Source of the DNA: Methylobacterium nodulans ORS 2060
Lineage (GTDB): Bacteria; Pseudomonadota; Alphaproteobacteria; Rhizobiales; Beijerinckiaceae
Length of the DNA: 64,000 nt
NCBI RefSeq assembly: GCF_000022085.1
Contig: NC_011894.1
Span: 4,331,001 to 4,395,000, forward strand
Direction: 5' to 3'
The notes under the pieces were generated by a model. That model worked only from the letters and a program-made list of their open reading frames with translations. It was not told the origin of the DNA and ran no database searches. This document shows, piece by piece, positions 35,845-44,940 of the stretch. Both the position numbers and the translations under genes were made by a program. Position 1 is the stretch's first letter. Every line of letters begins with the position of its first letter.

Positions 35845-36453
35845 TCAGTACCCGAGCGTGGCTACCGATGGGCGCGTGATGAAGCGGCCGAACCAGCCTG
35901 CGAGACGTGGGCGTTCCGCCTGCCAGGTGATCTCGGGAGAGCGGCCAGTGAGATAGCGGAGCGCGGTGCCCACCGCAACGGCACCCAGATCGAGAGCACT
36001 CTCTGTCCAGGCGGCCTCTGCGTCGAGGTGGTCCAGCACCGCGGTGATCGCAGCCTCCTGCCGCGCTATTACCTTGTCCCTGCGCGCGTTATCGGGGTCA
36101 AGCCCCTCTACGAAGCGCCGGATCACCGCCTCCGCCAGCCCGTCTCCCAGCGCCTCCCGCCTCAGGGCGTCCCACCGAGTTGGCCCCTCCGTGGGGACCA
36201 GCTTCCCATCGAACCGAGCATCGAGGTACTGGACGATCACTGACGATCCGTAGAGGTTACCCCCGCCCGCGGCGGCGTCGAGGCGTAGCGTCGGGACCTT
36301 GCAGAGCGGGTTCAGCGCGCGGAGTGTCTCATCTGTCCACGGATCGGCGGGCACTTCTTCGACTTCGTCCTTCGCGCCGGCCATTTCAGCCAGGCAGACA
36401 CGCACCTTCGCGGCGAAGGGCGAGCGTGGCGCATAGAAAAGCGTCATAGGCAT
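35845..36453 (-). CDS. Glutathione S-transferase family protein
   Basis: 202 residues from the ATG at 36453, which has AGGAG 8 bases upstream; the TTG one codon earlier and an ATG two codons later are less well placed. The N-terminal thioredoxin-like domain has 'FYAPRSPFAAKVRVCLAE', with the serine in 'SPFAAKV' at the usual catalytic position, and the cis-proline region 'NPLCKVPTL' followed by 'LYGSSVIVQYLD', the glutathione-binding Ser. The C-terminal domain is helical. It probably detoxifies electrophiles in the cytosol and has no evident link to the glycan genes. Confidence 0.88.
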   Translation of the reverse strand: MPMTLFYAPRSPFAAKVRVCLAEMAGAKDEVEEVPADPWTDETLRALNPLCKVPTLRLDAAAGGGNLYGSSVIVQYLDARFDGKLVPTEGPTRWDALRREALGDGLAEAVIRRFVEGLDPDNARRDKVIARQEAAITAVLDHLDAEAAWTESALDLGAVAVGTALRYLTGRSPEITWQAERPRLAGWFGRFITRPSVATLGY

Positions 36454-36526
36454 CAATTGTGCTCCTAGGGTGGACCCTGAACAGCTTGATAGTGTCCCAG
36501 CCGAGCCAGCCGACTACCGAGAGCAA
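36454..36526. repeat. Short degenerate repeat shared with 61250 region (copy 1)
   Basis: Bases 36469-36514 are closely similar to 61249-61294. On the minus strand both encode a fragment reading 'RLGWDTI.LF.VHP' (here LGWDTIKLFRVHP). The longer copy at the right end is described there. This one is only a scrap, joined to the VanZ-like remnant. Confidence 0.4.
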
Positions 36527-36822
36527 TCAGGCTTTTCGACCTGCTGCCCATCCTGTCAGGATCTTGATTGCCGCGCGCCCAAGTAGGACAACTATAACCG
36601 CACCGGTGCTGCTGGCGGGGAAGTCAGTGAGCTGAGAGGTGCGCCCGGGAGCCCAGGTTTGAGCGATCTCAAGCATGCCCGCGAGCGCAACGTACCCGGC
36701 GATAAGCTTCCAGTGCCGAGGCTTCTGGTAGGCGAAGGCCGTGATAGCGGCCGCCCCACAGCACAGTACGCGATAACGTGTTCAAACCGGCCTCCGAGGC
36801 TCGTGCGGACCTCCCAATCACG
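36527..36822 (-). pseudogene. VanZ-like membrane protein, frameshifted and truncated
   Basis: Read on the minus strand, 'RTSLGGRFEHVIAYCAVG' is followed, after a one-base shift near 36756, by 'AAITAFAYQKPRHWKLIAGY', 'ALAGMLEIAQTWAPGRTSQL' and 'TDFPASSTGAVIVVLLG', ending at a TGA at 36527. The G.R.EH..AY, E..Q...PGR...DF.A...G pattern is that of VanZ-like proteins (small membrane proteins). No start codon precedes it in frame. It is a clear decayed gene. Confidence 0.6.
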
Positions 36823-37379
36823 TCTGATTCACGCCATACAGCCGCGTAGGGCGACACAGAGCCTACTCGCGACGCGGAGTGGATTGAGGCAGGCGGGGAT
36901 GGTTCGTAGTGACATCCGCAGTCAGTAGCAAACCGGTGGCCAAACGCAAACGATGTCCATCGTTCAGTCGGTTCTTGATCAGCCTCTTGCGCAGATATGC
37001 ATGCGATCGGTCGCGAGCCGAAGAGCGTTGGCGAGGGTCTCGATCTAGACCTCGGGCCCGAAGTCGGGGCACGGCGGCGGGCCCGGCGAGAGGCTCACGG
37101 GCTCGCGGTTCCATCGAGAACGTTCGGAGAGGGAGAGACCGAATCAGAAGTGCTCATATACCCAGGTAGGGCCGGAGCGGCAGCATCCTGCAACACTTCT
37201 GCTCTGCGGCATCATCGAATTGTGCCCTCGCGCACGGGTTTCGCGAGACCGCCTGGCACACCGCCGCGGGGACCTCTATCTCGGGAGTTCTGTGTCAAGC
37301 CGTATGGGTCAGATCCTAAGTATATCACGTAATTATTGAGAGCAACCAGCTGATCAGGCACAGATGAACGCCGGAACCA
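36823..37379. other. Stretch without a recognisable gene
   Basis: Nothing supported on either strand between the VanZ-like remnant and the MFS transporter gene. The open frames here are short and overlap one another without coding-like composition. Confidence 0.4.
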
Positions 37380-38615
37380 TCAAGAGTTGTCCCGAATTCT
37401 TCGCTGCCGACTTCCGGCGAGATGAAGCCAAGCGATCAACGCAGCGGAAAATCCTGAAGCCGCCCCGACGACGAGCGCCCAGCGTGGGCCGAACTGATCC
37501 GCGACCCAGCCGACGAGCGGCGCGCCAACCGGCATGCCACCAAGCCCAATGGCAAGGCGAATCGCCATTATCCTTCCCCGCATGCCCGGATCGGTCGAGA
37601 GCTGTATCAGGCTGTTGCATACGGTGGTGAAGGTGAGAGCCGAGATGCCGATCAGGCATAAGGCACCGCCGAATAACCATGTGTTGGGCATCGCCGCGGC
37701 TAGGGCGCAACCGATGCCGAAAACGGCAGCGCCGCTGAGCAGGTGCACGAAGCGAGGCTGAGGGCGCCGCGCCCCGAGCAACGCACCCGCGAGCGTCCCG
37801 ACCGCCATGGCCGAGGTCAGCAGCCCGTACTGGCCGGCTCCAGCATGGAACACACCAACCGCCATGGTCGAAATGAAAATGGGGAAGTTCAGCCCGAACG
37901 TTCCCATTAGGAACAGCATGAACAGAATCGCCTTAAGGTCCGGGCGCGTCCACACATAGCGGAAGCCATCAGTCAGCTTGCCGTGCGCACAGGCTACCCT
38001 GCTGCATCGGCGAAGGTCCGCTATTCGGAGCAGGCACAGCGAGAGCAGCACGGCGATGAACGAGGCGCCGTTGATCAGGAACGCCCAGCCTGATCCCAGA
38101 GCCGCGATGGTAACACCGGCCACGGCCGGCCCGATCATTTGCGCAGCATTGAATGAGGTGGAGTTTAGTGCCACCGCGTTTGACAAGTCGGCGTCGTCGA
38201 CCAGATCCGATACGAAGGTCTGACGTGCCGGTGCGTCGAAGGCCGTCGTGCAGCCTAAAAGGACCGCGAACACGTAGACGTGCCAAAGCTGGACAAGCCC
38301 CGAGACGGTCAGGATGCCCAGGCCCAGGGCGAGACCTCCCATCACCGCTTGCGTGATCATGAGAAGCCTTCGCCGATCGACGTGGTCGGCCGCATATCCG
38401 GTCCAGGGCAGTAGGAGGAGCTGAGGTCCGTACTGCAGGCCCATGATCACACCGACGGCCAAAGCGTCCTGGTGCGTCAGCTCAGCGAGCACGAGCCAAT
38501 CTTGGGCCGTGCGCTGCATCCAGGTTCCAATGTTGGACACGAACGTACCAGCCGACCAGATTCGGAAGTTGTATGTCCGCAGCGAGCGGAACATGCCAGT
38601 GGGTGAGCTGCTCAT
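37380..38615 (-). CDS. MFS transporter, EntS/MFS_3-like
   Basis: 411 residues with about ten to twelve hydrophobic segments. The start 'FRSLRTYNFRIWSAGTFVSN' with 'GTWMQRTAQDWLVL', and 'AADHVDRRRLLMITQAVMGG' in the loop between helices 2 and 3, match the MFS_3/EntS-like exporters; 'TTAFDAPARQTFVSDLV' is another group signature. It is an inner-membrane proton-driven exporter of small molecules; the substrate is unknown. No strong ribosome-binding site is seen before the ATG at 38615. It stands alone and is probably older host sequence. Confidence 0.9.
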   Translation of the reverse strand: MSSSPTGMFRSLRTYNFRIWSAGTFVSNIGTWMQRTAQDWLVLAELTHQDALAVGVIMGLQYGPQLLLLPWTGYAADHVDRRRLLMITQAVMGGLALGLGILTVSGLVQLWHVYVFAVLLGCTTAFDAPARQTFVSDLVDDADLSNAVALNSTSFNAAQMIGPAVAGVTIAALGSGWAFLINGASFIAVLLSLCLLRIADLRRCSRVACAHGKLTDGFRYVWTRPDLKAILFMLFLMGTFGLNFPIFISTMAVGVFHAGAGQYGLLTSAMAVGTLAGALLGARRPQPRFVHLLSGAAVFGIGCALAAAMPNTWLFGGALCLIGISALTFTTVCNSLIQLSTDPGMRGRIMAIRLAIGLGGMPVGAPLVGWVADQFGPRWALVVGAASGFSAALIAWLHLAGSRQRRIRDNS

Positions 38616-38670
38616 AGTGGCCCGCAGCCGCCGTGAAACTGCCCGAAGAGCTGCGCCAACATAACGCCGG

Positions 38671-38868
38671 TCAGGACATCGCCGAGCGCAGTCTGCTGCA
38701 CGGCCTTAATAAAGTAGCGATTATTTTGAATGATTTCTCGTTCCTGGCATGATTTTTGAGCCCGGTTAGCCGCGCAAGTTCCCCAACATTTCTATCCAAT
38801 TTATAGTGGCAATGCCAAATAAAGGACGGATATGGCTTGACCGGAGGAGCTAATGTATCGTTTGGCAT
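38671..38868 (-). CDS. Possible small protein
   Basis: 65 residues on the minus strand starting at an ATG preceded by AAGGA 8 bases upstream. It begins 'MPNDTLAPPVKPYPSFIWH' and has no recognisable domain. The ribosome-binding site and the AT-rich context are the only support. It may equally be random. Confidence 0.22.
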   Translation of the reverse strand: MPNDTLAPPVKPYPSFIWHCHYKLDRNVGELARLTGLKNHARNEKSFKIIATLLRPCSRLRSAMS

Positions 38869-38950
38869 CTTAGGGTCCTTAGAGAGTGCGAGTGCTTAAA
38901 GGGTAAAATGCCCAGAAGGGCAAGCGGCGACATGCCGACGCCGGGATTTC

Positions 38951-39060
38951 TCGCTTTAGGCTTCCTCGTCCGGCCGCGGCACGTTCCGGCCGACTAGGTG
39001 CAGATCCGGGGCCCACAGATCGTGCGGCTGGGCGCGCGCAGCCCGCGAGCAGCGTGAATG
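38951..39060 (-). pseudogene. Remnant of a small gene ending in VPRPDEEA (copy 2)
   Basis: On the minus strand the DNA reads 'QPHDLWAPDLHLVGRNVPRP' followed by DEEA and a TAA stop. The upstream part is in a different frame ('KAQAIHAARG'), so the gene is shifted. It is related to the copy at 13531-13676. The flanking 39061-39390 has no supported gene; the last 70 bases before the IS21 fragment may include that element's left end. Confidence 0.35.
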
Positions 39061-39424
39061 GCCTGAGCTTTCGCGGCTTAGCAGGTCACTCTCAAACCTG
39101 TGTTGCGATAGTCACACCCCGCTGAGGACCTTCGCCCACTAGTGGATTTATCATTGCTAATTCAAATCGCTCGTGTATCCATGATGGACTAGGTCGTCAG
39201 GAATGCGTCCTCGCTGAAAGGATTGCTGGCTCTCTGTCTTCACTCGATGTGTCTCGGGGAGCTAAGGTGCAGTTGTCGGATTTTCAAAAGCCGTATGACT
39301 TAATCGTTAGCGTCAGATGTGCACGGCGGTGACAAAACCATCCACGGGAGCGTCGGCGGCGTGCTGATGCGGGCGGAGTAAAATCCGGCCAGTGGGAAGG
39401 CTTCTCTGTCGAGAGGAGCCGAGG

Positions 39425-39661
39425 ATGTTTGCCGGGGAAGTCTATGCGGCCGTTCGGCAATTCGTGTTCAACGAGGGCAACTCTCGGCGCGAGGCAGCGC
39501 GGGTGTTTGGGCTGAGCCGCGAGACGGTGGCCAAGATGTGCCGGTTCTCTCTACCGCCGGGCTACACGCGCACGAAGCCGGTCGAGAAGCCGAAGCTCGG
39601 GCCGTTGCTGCCTGTCATCGAAGCAATCCTGGAGGCGGACCGGGCTGCGCCGGTCAAGTAG
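39425..39661 (+). pseudogene. istA: IS21-type IstA transposase, N-terminal fragment
   Basis: From the ATG at 39425 the product reads 'MFAGEVYAAVRQFVFNEGNS' then 'RREAARVFGLSRETVAKMCR', the helix-turn-helix start of IS21-family IstA, and continues 'GYTRTKPVEKPKLGPLLPVI' before ending abruptly after 79 residues. Full IstA is about 400-500 residues, so this is a truncated, inactive piece. The break is against the gmd remnant at 39654. Confidence 0.85.
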
Positions 39662-39905
39662 CGTCGGCAGCTCGGGCCTTCGCTCCATCGCCGATCAGCA
39701 GGTCGACCTCGGTCGGCCGAAAGAAGCGCGGATCGATGCGCACCAGGACCGCACCCGTTAGTGCATCGCGCCCGATTTCATCGACGCCTTGGCCGCTCCA
39801 CACGATGGTGCAACCGACCTTTGCGAAGGCTGCCTCGACGAAGGTCCGCACCGATCGGGTCTCGCCGGTAGCCAAGCACTGGGACGCGAGGCGCCCCGCG
39901 TGCCT
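39654..39905 (-). pseudogene. gmd: GDP-mannose 4,6-dehydratase, C-terminal fragment
   Basis: On the minus strand the sequence reads 'LATGETRSVRTFVEAAFAKV' and then 'GAVLVRIDPRFFRPTEVDLL' with IGD following, which is the highly conserved C-terminal region of GDP-mannose 4,6-dehydratase (ATGE..SVREF...; IDPRYFRPTEVDLLLGD). Roughly 75 residues remain of about 350; the SDR catalytic domain is missing upstream and the last part is cut by the IS21 fragment. It shows that the locus once made GDP-4-keto-6-deoxymannose (precursor of fucose, rhamnose or perosamine). Confidence 0.75.
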
Positions 39906-39952
39906 CAGGGCGTGGGAGCCGCGGACCGCGCGCGAATTCTGCCAAAGGCCGA

Positions 39953-40444
39953 TTGAAAGCGCTCCTGGAGAGCGCAGGTCCGCAGGGTCTCTCGCATGCT
40001 CAGATCACGCGGCCGCTGTCCGACGTCGCGCCGGGAACGCTGAACACGTATCTGAGCATGATGGTCACGGGCGGCGAGGTGGTGCGCCGAGGCGATTTTT
40101 ACACGAGTGAGAGGCCGGATGAGAGGCCGGAGCATCGAGAGTTGGCCGAGGAGAGCGACGGTCACGGTCGCATGGACGAGTCCGACGATCGGGAACAGGG
40201 AGCCGGCCTCCGCGACGATGCGGGATCTGGCTGATGGCGCGCATTCCCGGGCGAAGCCATATGGGCCTGCCAGGCTCTTCTCCGGGCGCCCGGTCTGCTT
40301 CCGCCCAGGCGGTTGATCTTGAATTGGCGTCCAGAGCCGGATCCGTTCCGATCGAAGGCTTTTCTCGTGCTGGACGGTGGCCGGCACGCCGCCGTCGCGC
40401 CGTTCGGGATGATGCGCACCGCGGCGGAACAGGCTTGCTCGCTC
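39953..40444 (+). pseudogene. Patchwork of gene scraps
   Basis: Bases 39950-40110 read 'KALLESAGPQGLSHAQITRP' and 'APGTLNTYLSMMVTGGEVVR' followed by RGDFYTSE, which looks like a small winged-helix-type protein missing its start. After about 40115 the reading turns into low-complexity (a short GATGAGAGGCCG repeat). Bases 40313-40430 read 'LNWRPEPDPFRSKAFLVLDG' and 'GRHAAVAPFGMMRTAAEQA', another protein fragment. Neither is complete, and their families are unknown to me. Confidence 0.35.
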
Positions 40445-41506
40445 TCAGTTCGGAACCATCAAGCATCGGTGGCCGGCACCGCAGCTGTTCGCCGGTCCGA
40501 CGTATACCGGCTTTGCACCCTTGCCATCGAGATCGACCAGGAGCGATCGTGTGGTGACGGCTGGGGTCGAAACCCCTTCGATTGGATGGAGGCGAACATA
40601 CCGGTTCGGGTCGGCGCTGCTCACCATCAGGCTTTTCGGCGCCCCGTAGTAATTTGGCTTGACACTCAAGGATCCGTCAGCCTCCGATTGAATTAAGGTG
40701 TGATAATCGGATTTGCCATCGCTCGATATGAGATGGATGATCTGCGATGGAGATGCACCGATTTTCACAAGTTTACCAATCTCGGCGAATTCGATTGCTG
40801 ATCCGTGCTCAGTTTTGATCGCGTTCTTCCATCCTGATTGACCTTGCGCGCCAATATGGACTGCGTTCATTTGTCCATCAGCTTTGGCCGACCACTCGCC
40901 CGTGATCCAGATTCCGTCGACGTTTGATCCTCCCCAGCCAGCTGCTGGTGGAACAAGATTGACATCGACTTCCAGGCCGTAAACTTGGCCGTTGTACCCA
41001 TGCTTGGGCGGAGCGCCCGAGGTGTCATAATTTTTTGAGGTAAAATTTGCTCCCCACGCTTGGCCATTTGGTGCGCCGATATGTGCGCCACCGTAGACAC
41101 CCACAGCGGGAGCAATTCTCGACGCTGAGCTTGCAACGCCGAGAACTCCCGAGGTGATAATCAGACCGGGAGTGACGCGATTAATGACGTTGGCATTAGC
41201 GCTCGAAGGAATTTCGATGGCACCGGTGATCGCAGATACAACACCGTAATCATTGCCCCCTGGCATAATTTTGGCAGGCGGGTTGCCGATCTCAACTGAA
41301 ATGCCGGAGTAGGCGCCGCGCCAAGTCGACCAGTTCGGAGGTGCAACGGTGATTTTCGTCTGCCCCTGCGCCGGCGAGCCATGTCGTCTGCCGATGCCAG
41401 ATTGGTTGTCGATCGCCGGCCCTCGTTCAGGATCGAGCAGAGGCACCGGTTGTCCGAGAGCGGTGGATACGAGGAGGGCATAGAGAAGAGGCACGCTCAA
41501 GCGCAT
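40445..41506 (-). CDS. Secreted protein of unknown function
   Basis: 353 residues from the ATG at 41506, with GGGAG about 6 bases upstream; a longer in-frame start adds a leader that hides the signal peptide. Residues 1-18 are a signal peptide (MRLSVPLLYALLVSTALG). The mature part is rich in Gly, Ser, Asn and beta-forming residues, with a pattern like 'GVYGGAHIGAPNGQAWGANF' that recalls phage tail-fibre or surface beta-helix proteins, but I do not recognise the family. The composition is more balanced than that of the glycan genes. It is divergent from the GT61 gene. Confidence 0.65.
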   Translation of the reverse strand: MRLSVPLLYALLVSTALGQPVPLLDPERGPAIDNQSGIGRRHGSPAQGQTKITVAPPNWSTWRGAYSGISVEIGNPPAKIMPGGNDYGVVSAITGAIEIPSSANANVINRVTPGLIITSGVLGVASSASRIAPAVGVYGGAHIGAPNGQAWGANFTSKNYDTSGAPPKHGYNGQVYGLEVDVNLVPPAAGWGGSNVDGIWITGEWSAKADGQMNAVHIGAQGQSGWKNAIKTEHGSAIEFAEIGKLVKIGASPSQIIHLISSDGKSDYHTLIQSEADGSLSVKPNYYGAPKSLMVSSADPNRYVRLHPIEGVSTPAVTTRSLLVDLDGKGAKPVYVGPANSCGAGHRCLMVPN

Positions 41507-41964
41507 TGTAGGCTCCCGCGGCTGTTCTGAGACCGGTCGCTCGGGGCTCGCCCGAGCCAAAGCGCCCATACTCTATCCGGCTTCGCGCCGGATTGCCGGA
41601 CATGGCGCTGCGCTCCCATCTCGGGAGTGAGCAGCCTTTTGAACGCCCGGTATCATACCCCCGCGCTTGTTCCCGCAGAGGCGAAGCCCGCGGCCGGGAT
41701 GCGCCTCCTGCGCACAGTACCTGCTTCGCTCGAAGCCGGACCGTCGCGGTGCGGGAGCCGCGACCGAGTTTCTTCCAGAAGGAATCGTCGTGCGGTGGGG
41801 CGTTTCTCGGTTCGGGGCTTGCTCTGGTTTCCGGTCGGGCTAAACGATATGAGGCGTTCAGCATCTGCTGTCGTCGATCAAAGGGAGCGGGCGGAGCATG
41901 CAAAAGGCAGATTGCAAATATCTTAGATCAGAAGCATGATGTGTTCGTGCTATGGGCGGATCAT

Positions 41965-43065
41965 ATGAAATTGTTTGATCATAGCGGAACGCGGAATTCC
42001 AAATATTTATCTGAAAAGATTTGCAAATCCATTGTATTTGAGCGGCAATATGCGCGTCATGGCTGTGCGATCAGTCTTTCTAACAGCAATTCAGCCGAAA
42101 GACACTACTCCGCCTTGTGCCAATTAACTGCGCAAACAACTGATGTTGGTTTTTATTTTGTGCGAGATGCCATTCTAAGGGGGTCTGGATTTGCCATCCA
42201 AAATGGTACCATTATAGATGCTTGCGATCTGATCCCGAGCTATGTGCGCGATCAGATAAGCCAACAAAATCGCTGGGATCTTGTTGGTGACCGCAATCCT
42301 CCGATTGCGCTAGAGACTCCGGTCCTCGTGCTATCGGGGGATAGCCACAAGGTCTATGGGCATTGGCTTGTGGATATATTCCCTCGAGCATGGCTTTATA
42401 AACAGTGCTTTGGCGAACCGCTGCCGGGAACCAAGGTCGCTCTCCCGGTAGATACACCTGACTATGCCATTGATCGTCTTGTAAATTACTTTGATTTTTC
42501 GCGAGAGGACATTGTACATTACCGGGTCGATACCTTGGATATAAAAGCCGAAAATCTGATTATGCCATCTCTACTTCACGTTGATCATTGCTTCCATCCC
42601 GCAATGAATCTGTTCGTTTCGTATCTTATTGCTCGTGCCGCACGCATTCGAAGTCCTGTTCAACGGCGGACGCCCCGTAGGATATTTGTTTCACGGCAAA
42701 TGTTCAGAAGCCAATCCAGCAGTTATAATCGCCAGATAGCAAACGAGGAGGAAGTTATCGATCTGGTTCGTACGTACGGCTACGATATTATCTACCCAGA
42801 GCAGTTCGAGTGGCCGGAGCAGATACATATATTTGCAAATGCTGAATCTATTATTGGGGAGGCGGGTTCAGGTCTTCACAACGCAATTTTTTCTGATTTC
42901 GGCACGCGTGTCATTTGCATCAATCCTGTCAACCAATTGCAGGGCACCATTGCGGGCCTTCGAAGGCAGAAAATTATCTATATCAAGCCGGATGACCAGA
43001 GAAATGAAAGGGAGCATGTTGATATGAGCAAGCTTCGCGAGGCTATCACGTTGATTAATTCATAA
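41965..43065 (+). CDS. GT61-family glycosyltransferase (DUF563)
   Basis: 366 residues from the ATG at 41965. The open frame extends upstream to 41593, but that part is GC-rich and unlike the rest, while the gene proper is AT-rich, so I place the start near the composition change. GT61 landmarks are 'SGDSHKVYGHWLVDIFPRAW', 'PRRIFVSRQMFRSQSSSYNR' and 'SIIGEAGSGLHNAIFSDFGT'. Bacterial members add sugars to polysaccharides or lipopolysaccharide. The strong AT bias indicates recent acquisition, as for the methyltransferase at 43671. Confidence 0.82.
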   Translation: MKLFDHSGTRNSKYLSEKICKSIVFERQYARHGCAISLSNSNSAERHYSALCQLTAQTTDVGFYFVRDAILRGSGFAIQNGTIIDACDLIPSYVRDQISQQNRWDLVGDRNPPIALETPVLVLSGDSHKVYGHWLVDIFPRAWLYKQCFGEPLPGTKVALPVDTPDYAIDRLVNYFDFSREDIVHYRVDTLDIKAENLIMPSLLHVDHCFHPAMNLFVSYLIARAARIRSPVQRRTPRRIFVSRQMFRSQSSSYNRQIANEEEVIDLVRTYGYDIIYPEQFEWPEQIHIFANAESIIGEAGSGLHNAIFSDFGTRVICINPVNQLQGTIAGLRRQKIIYIKPDDQRNEREHVDMSKLREAITLINS

Positions 43066-43242
43066 TGAAGTACTCCGGGTGTTTGCGAGTAAATTCGCCA
43101 GCGGGCATGAATCGGTCCTAGTGCTTGGACGATTTCAAAAGGTACATAAGATGCCGCGCTTTCCTATGTTTTATCAGCAGCTTAGCGCACCTTCCTGTGA
43201 ATGAACCATCGGCGTCTGTGCACTAGTAACCTATGCGGTTGC

Positions 43243-43563
43243 CTACTCAGAGCCCGATTGAGAATTGGTACGGGTGGCTATCGCCTGGGCACCGGCTGCG
43301 TCTTGCACGTTGGCGGGCGTCAGCTGGACCATCGGCAGGCGCCCGTCCGTATCGACGGCCACGTGGCGCTTGCGCCCCTGATTCCGCTTGCCCGCGTCGT
43401 AGCCGCCTCCACCTAGCGCGCCAAGTGCCTTGAGGCCCTGACTATCGATTACCCTGGCCAATGCGCTCGCCTCGCGCTCTGCCCGCGCCGATCCAGCGTC
43501 ACGGCCAGACCGCGCGGTGTGTGGAGCAACAGGAGACGCACGAAGCGGCGGATCCACCAGCAC
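43243..43563 (-). pseudogene. IS5-type transposase fragment
   Basis: The minus strand reads 'GGGGYDAGKRNQGRKRHVAV' and 'DTDGRLPMVQLTPANVQDAA', the catalytic DDE core of IS5-family transposases (GYDAGK.I.GRKRHI.VD..G). Both ends are missing, so the element is dead. It separates the GT61 and methyltransferase genes. The remaining parts of 43066-43670 show nothing else. Confidence 0.75.
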
Positions 43564-43670
43564 ACCGTCTGACCGGGGCCGTACACCTAAACAGGGTTGC
43601 GTCCGGCGGATGCACTCTTCTACAGATATCAGTGCGGAGAAGCTGATAAAATACCAAAGGAGTGGGCGTA

Positions 43671-44372
43671 ATGAATCGCTATGATCATAAAGGGGTTAGC
43701 CATTATGAGTTTCTGGAACGGCTGCATAGGTGGCTCAATCCGAGAACTTATCTTGAGATAGGCACACTTAAAGGCGGAACTCTTCGCTTGGCATCATGCC
43801 CAACTATTTGCATTGATCCTGAATTTCAGCTAGATGTGTCCAGTGCCGCCAACAGGGAAGTAACTCTTTTTTATCAAAAGACGAGTGATCGCTTCTTTCA
43901 AGATCATAGCCCGTCAGCACTCCTTAATGGCCCCGTCGATCTCGGGTTTTTAGATGGCTTGCACGAGGCTGAGACGCTTCTTCGTGACTTTGCGAACCTT
44001 GAGAAGCATTGCAGGAGCAATTCAGTTATTGCAATTCACGATTGCATTCCAATGGACGTGGGACAAACAACAAGAATTAACAATGGCGGTCTTTGGACCG
44101 GAGATGTGTGGAAAGTGGTTCCCATACTCAAAGAATATAGACCAGATATCTCGATTTTTGTTTTTGATGCTCATCCGACTGGACTGGTATGCTGTACAAA
44201 CCTTGATCATGGCAACACAATACTTGACGGCATGTACGGGGAGATCTGGCGCACATGGAGATCAACCGAACTTTCCGACTATGGTTTCAGTAGACTCATT
44301 GAGGAGGCCAACATAATATCAACTTCAAGAGTCGAAACGCCAGAAGAAATGCGTCGATATTTCTGGCTTTGA
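43671..44372 (+). CDS. Class I SAM-dependent methyltransferase
   Basis: 233 residues from the ATG at 43671 with AAGGAG 8 bases upstream (an in-frame GTG at 43662 lies inside that site). 'RTYLEIGTLKGGTLRLASC' is the SAM-binding glycine loop, 'TICIDPEF' supplies the acidic residue that binds the ribose and 'VDLGFLDGLHEAETLLRD' fits the Methyltransf_24 family. 'HDCIPMD' may bind a metal. Enzymes of this family act on sugars in surface-glycan loci. The gene is AT-rich compared with its surroundings and isolated between IS fragments, indicating recent transfer. Confidence 0.82.
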   Translation: MNRYDHKGVSHYEFLERLHRWLNPRTYLEIGTLKGGTLRLASCPTICIDPEFQLDVSSAANREVTLFYQKTSDRFFQDHSPSALLNGPVDLGFLDGLHEAETLLRDFANLEKHCRSNSVIAIHDCIPMDVGQTTRINNGGLWTGDVWKVVPILKEYRPDISIFVFDAHPTGLVCCTNLDHGNTILDGMYGEIWRTWRSTELSDYGFSRLIEEANIISTSRVETPEEMRRYFWL

Positions 44373-44529
44373 CCGATTATAGATGGACGGCGGCAATGCG
44401 GGGACGCAAGCGTGATCCCGGCGTTGTCGTCTTCTATCAGCGCGCGCTTGAGACGGTGTGATGTCGTGAGTTCCAGACCGTGAGTTCGGTGAGCTGGAAC
44501 CGGAACAAGACATGTGATGAGCAGGCAGG

Positions 44530-44790
44530 ATTTCTGATCGGGGTTGTTGGCGCAAGCTGCTCCCGACGAGGTTCTGACGGTTTTCGGGCTGGCCCTGTCG
44601 CCCCCGCGGGTCACGTGCTTCTCTCTTCGCGGTCGGTGCGCAGGGCCGCCGCAGGATGGGGATAGTATCCCAATCCACGACCGGCTCCTTGCCGAAGCGG
44701 AACGTGCTGCCATCGCGCCACATGCGGTGGAGCACGACGACCCGTCGGCAGACCGGCGGATTCCAGCCTCGTGCATTCGGGGGCAGTCGG
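44530..44790 (-). mobile_element. IS110-type fragment, copy 1
   Basis: Bases 44555-44661 are about 90% similar by eye to 54996-55098, and on the minus strand 44690-44760 encode 'VVLHRMWRDGSTFRFGKEP', the C-terminal end of an IS110-type transposase also seen in the right-hand copy. Most of the transposase is missing. The stretch 44373-44530 shows no gene. Confidence 0.55.
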
Positions 44791-44940
44791 AGCGTCGCTC
44801 GGCCGGACATTTTCGCGGAACAAAGCCAAATTCGCTCGGACTTGGCTGTGCTGCCGTGGCGTGCCATCGGGCGCAAGGCTTGGCGCTCGGCGGAGCTGGG
44901 TCTCCGTCGTGGCAGTCCGGACCCAGTGCCGCGAAGCGGG

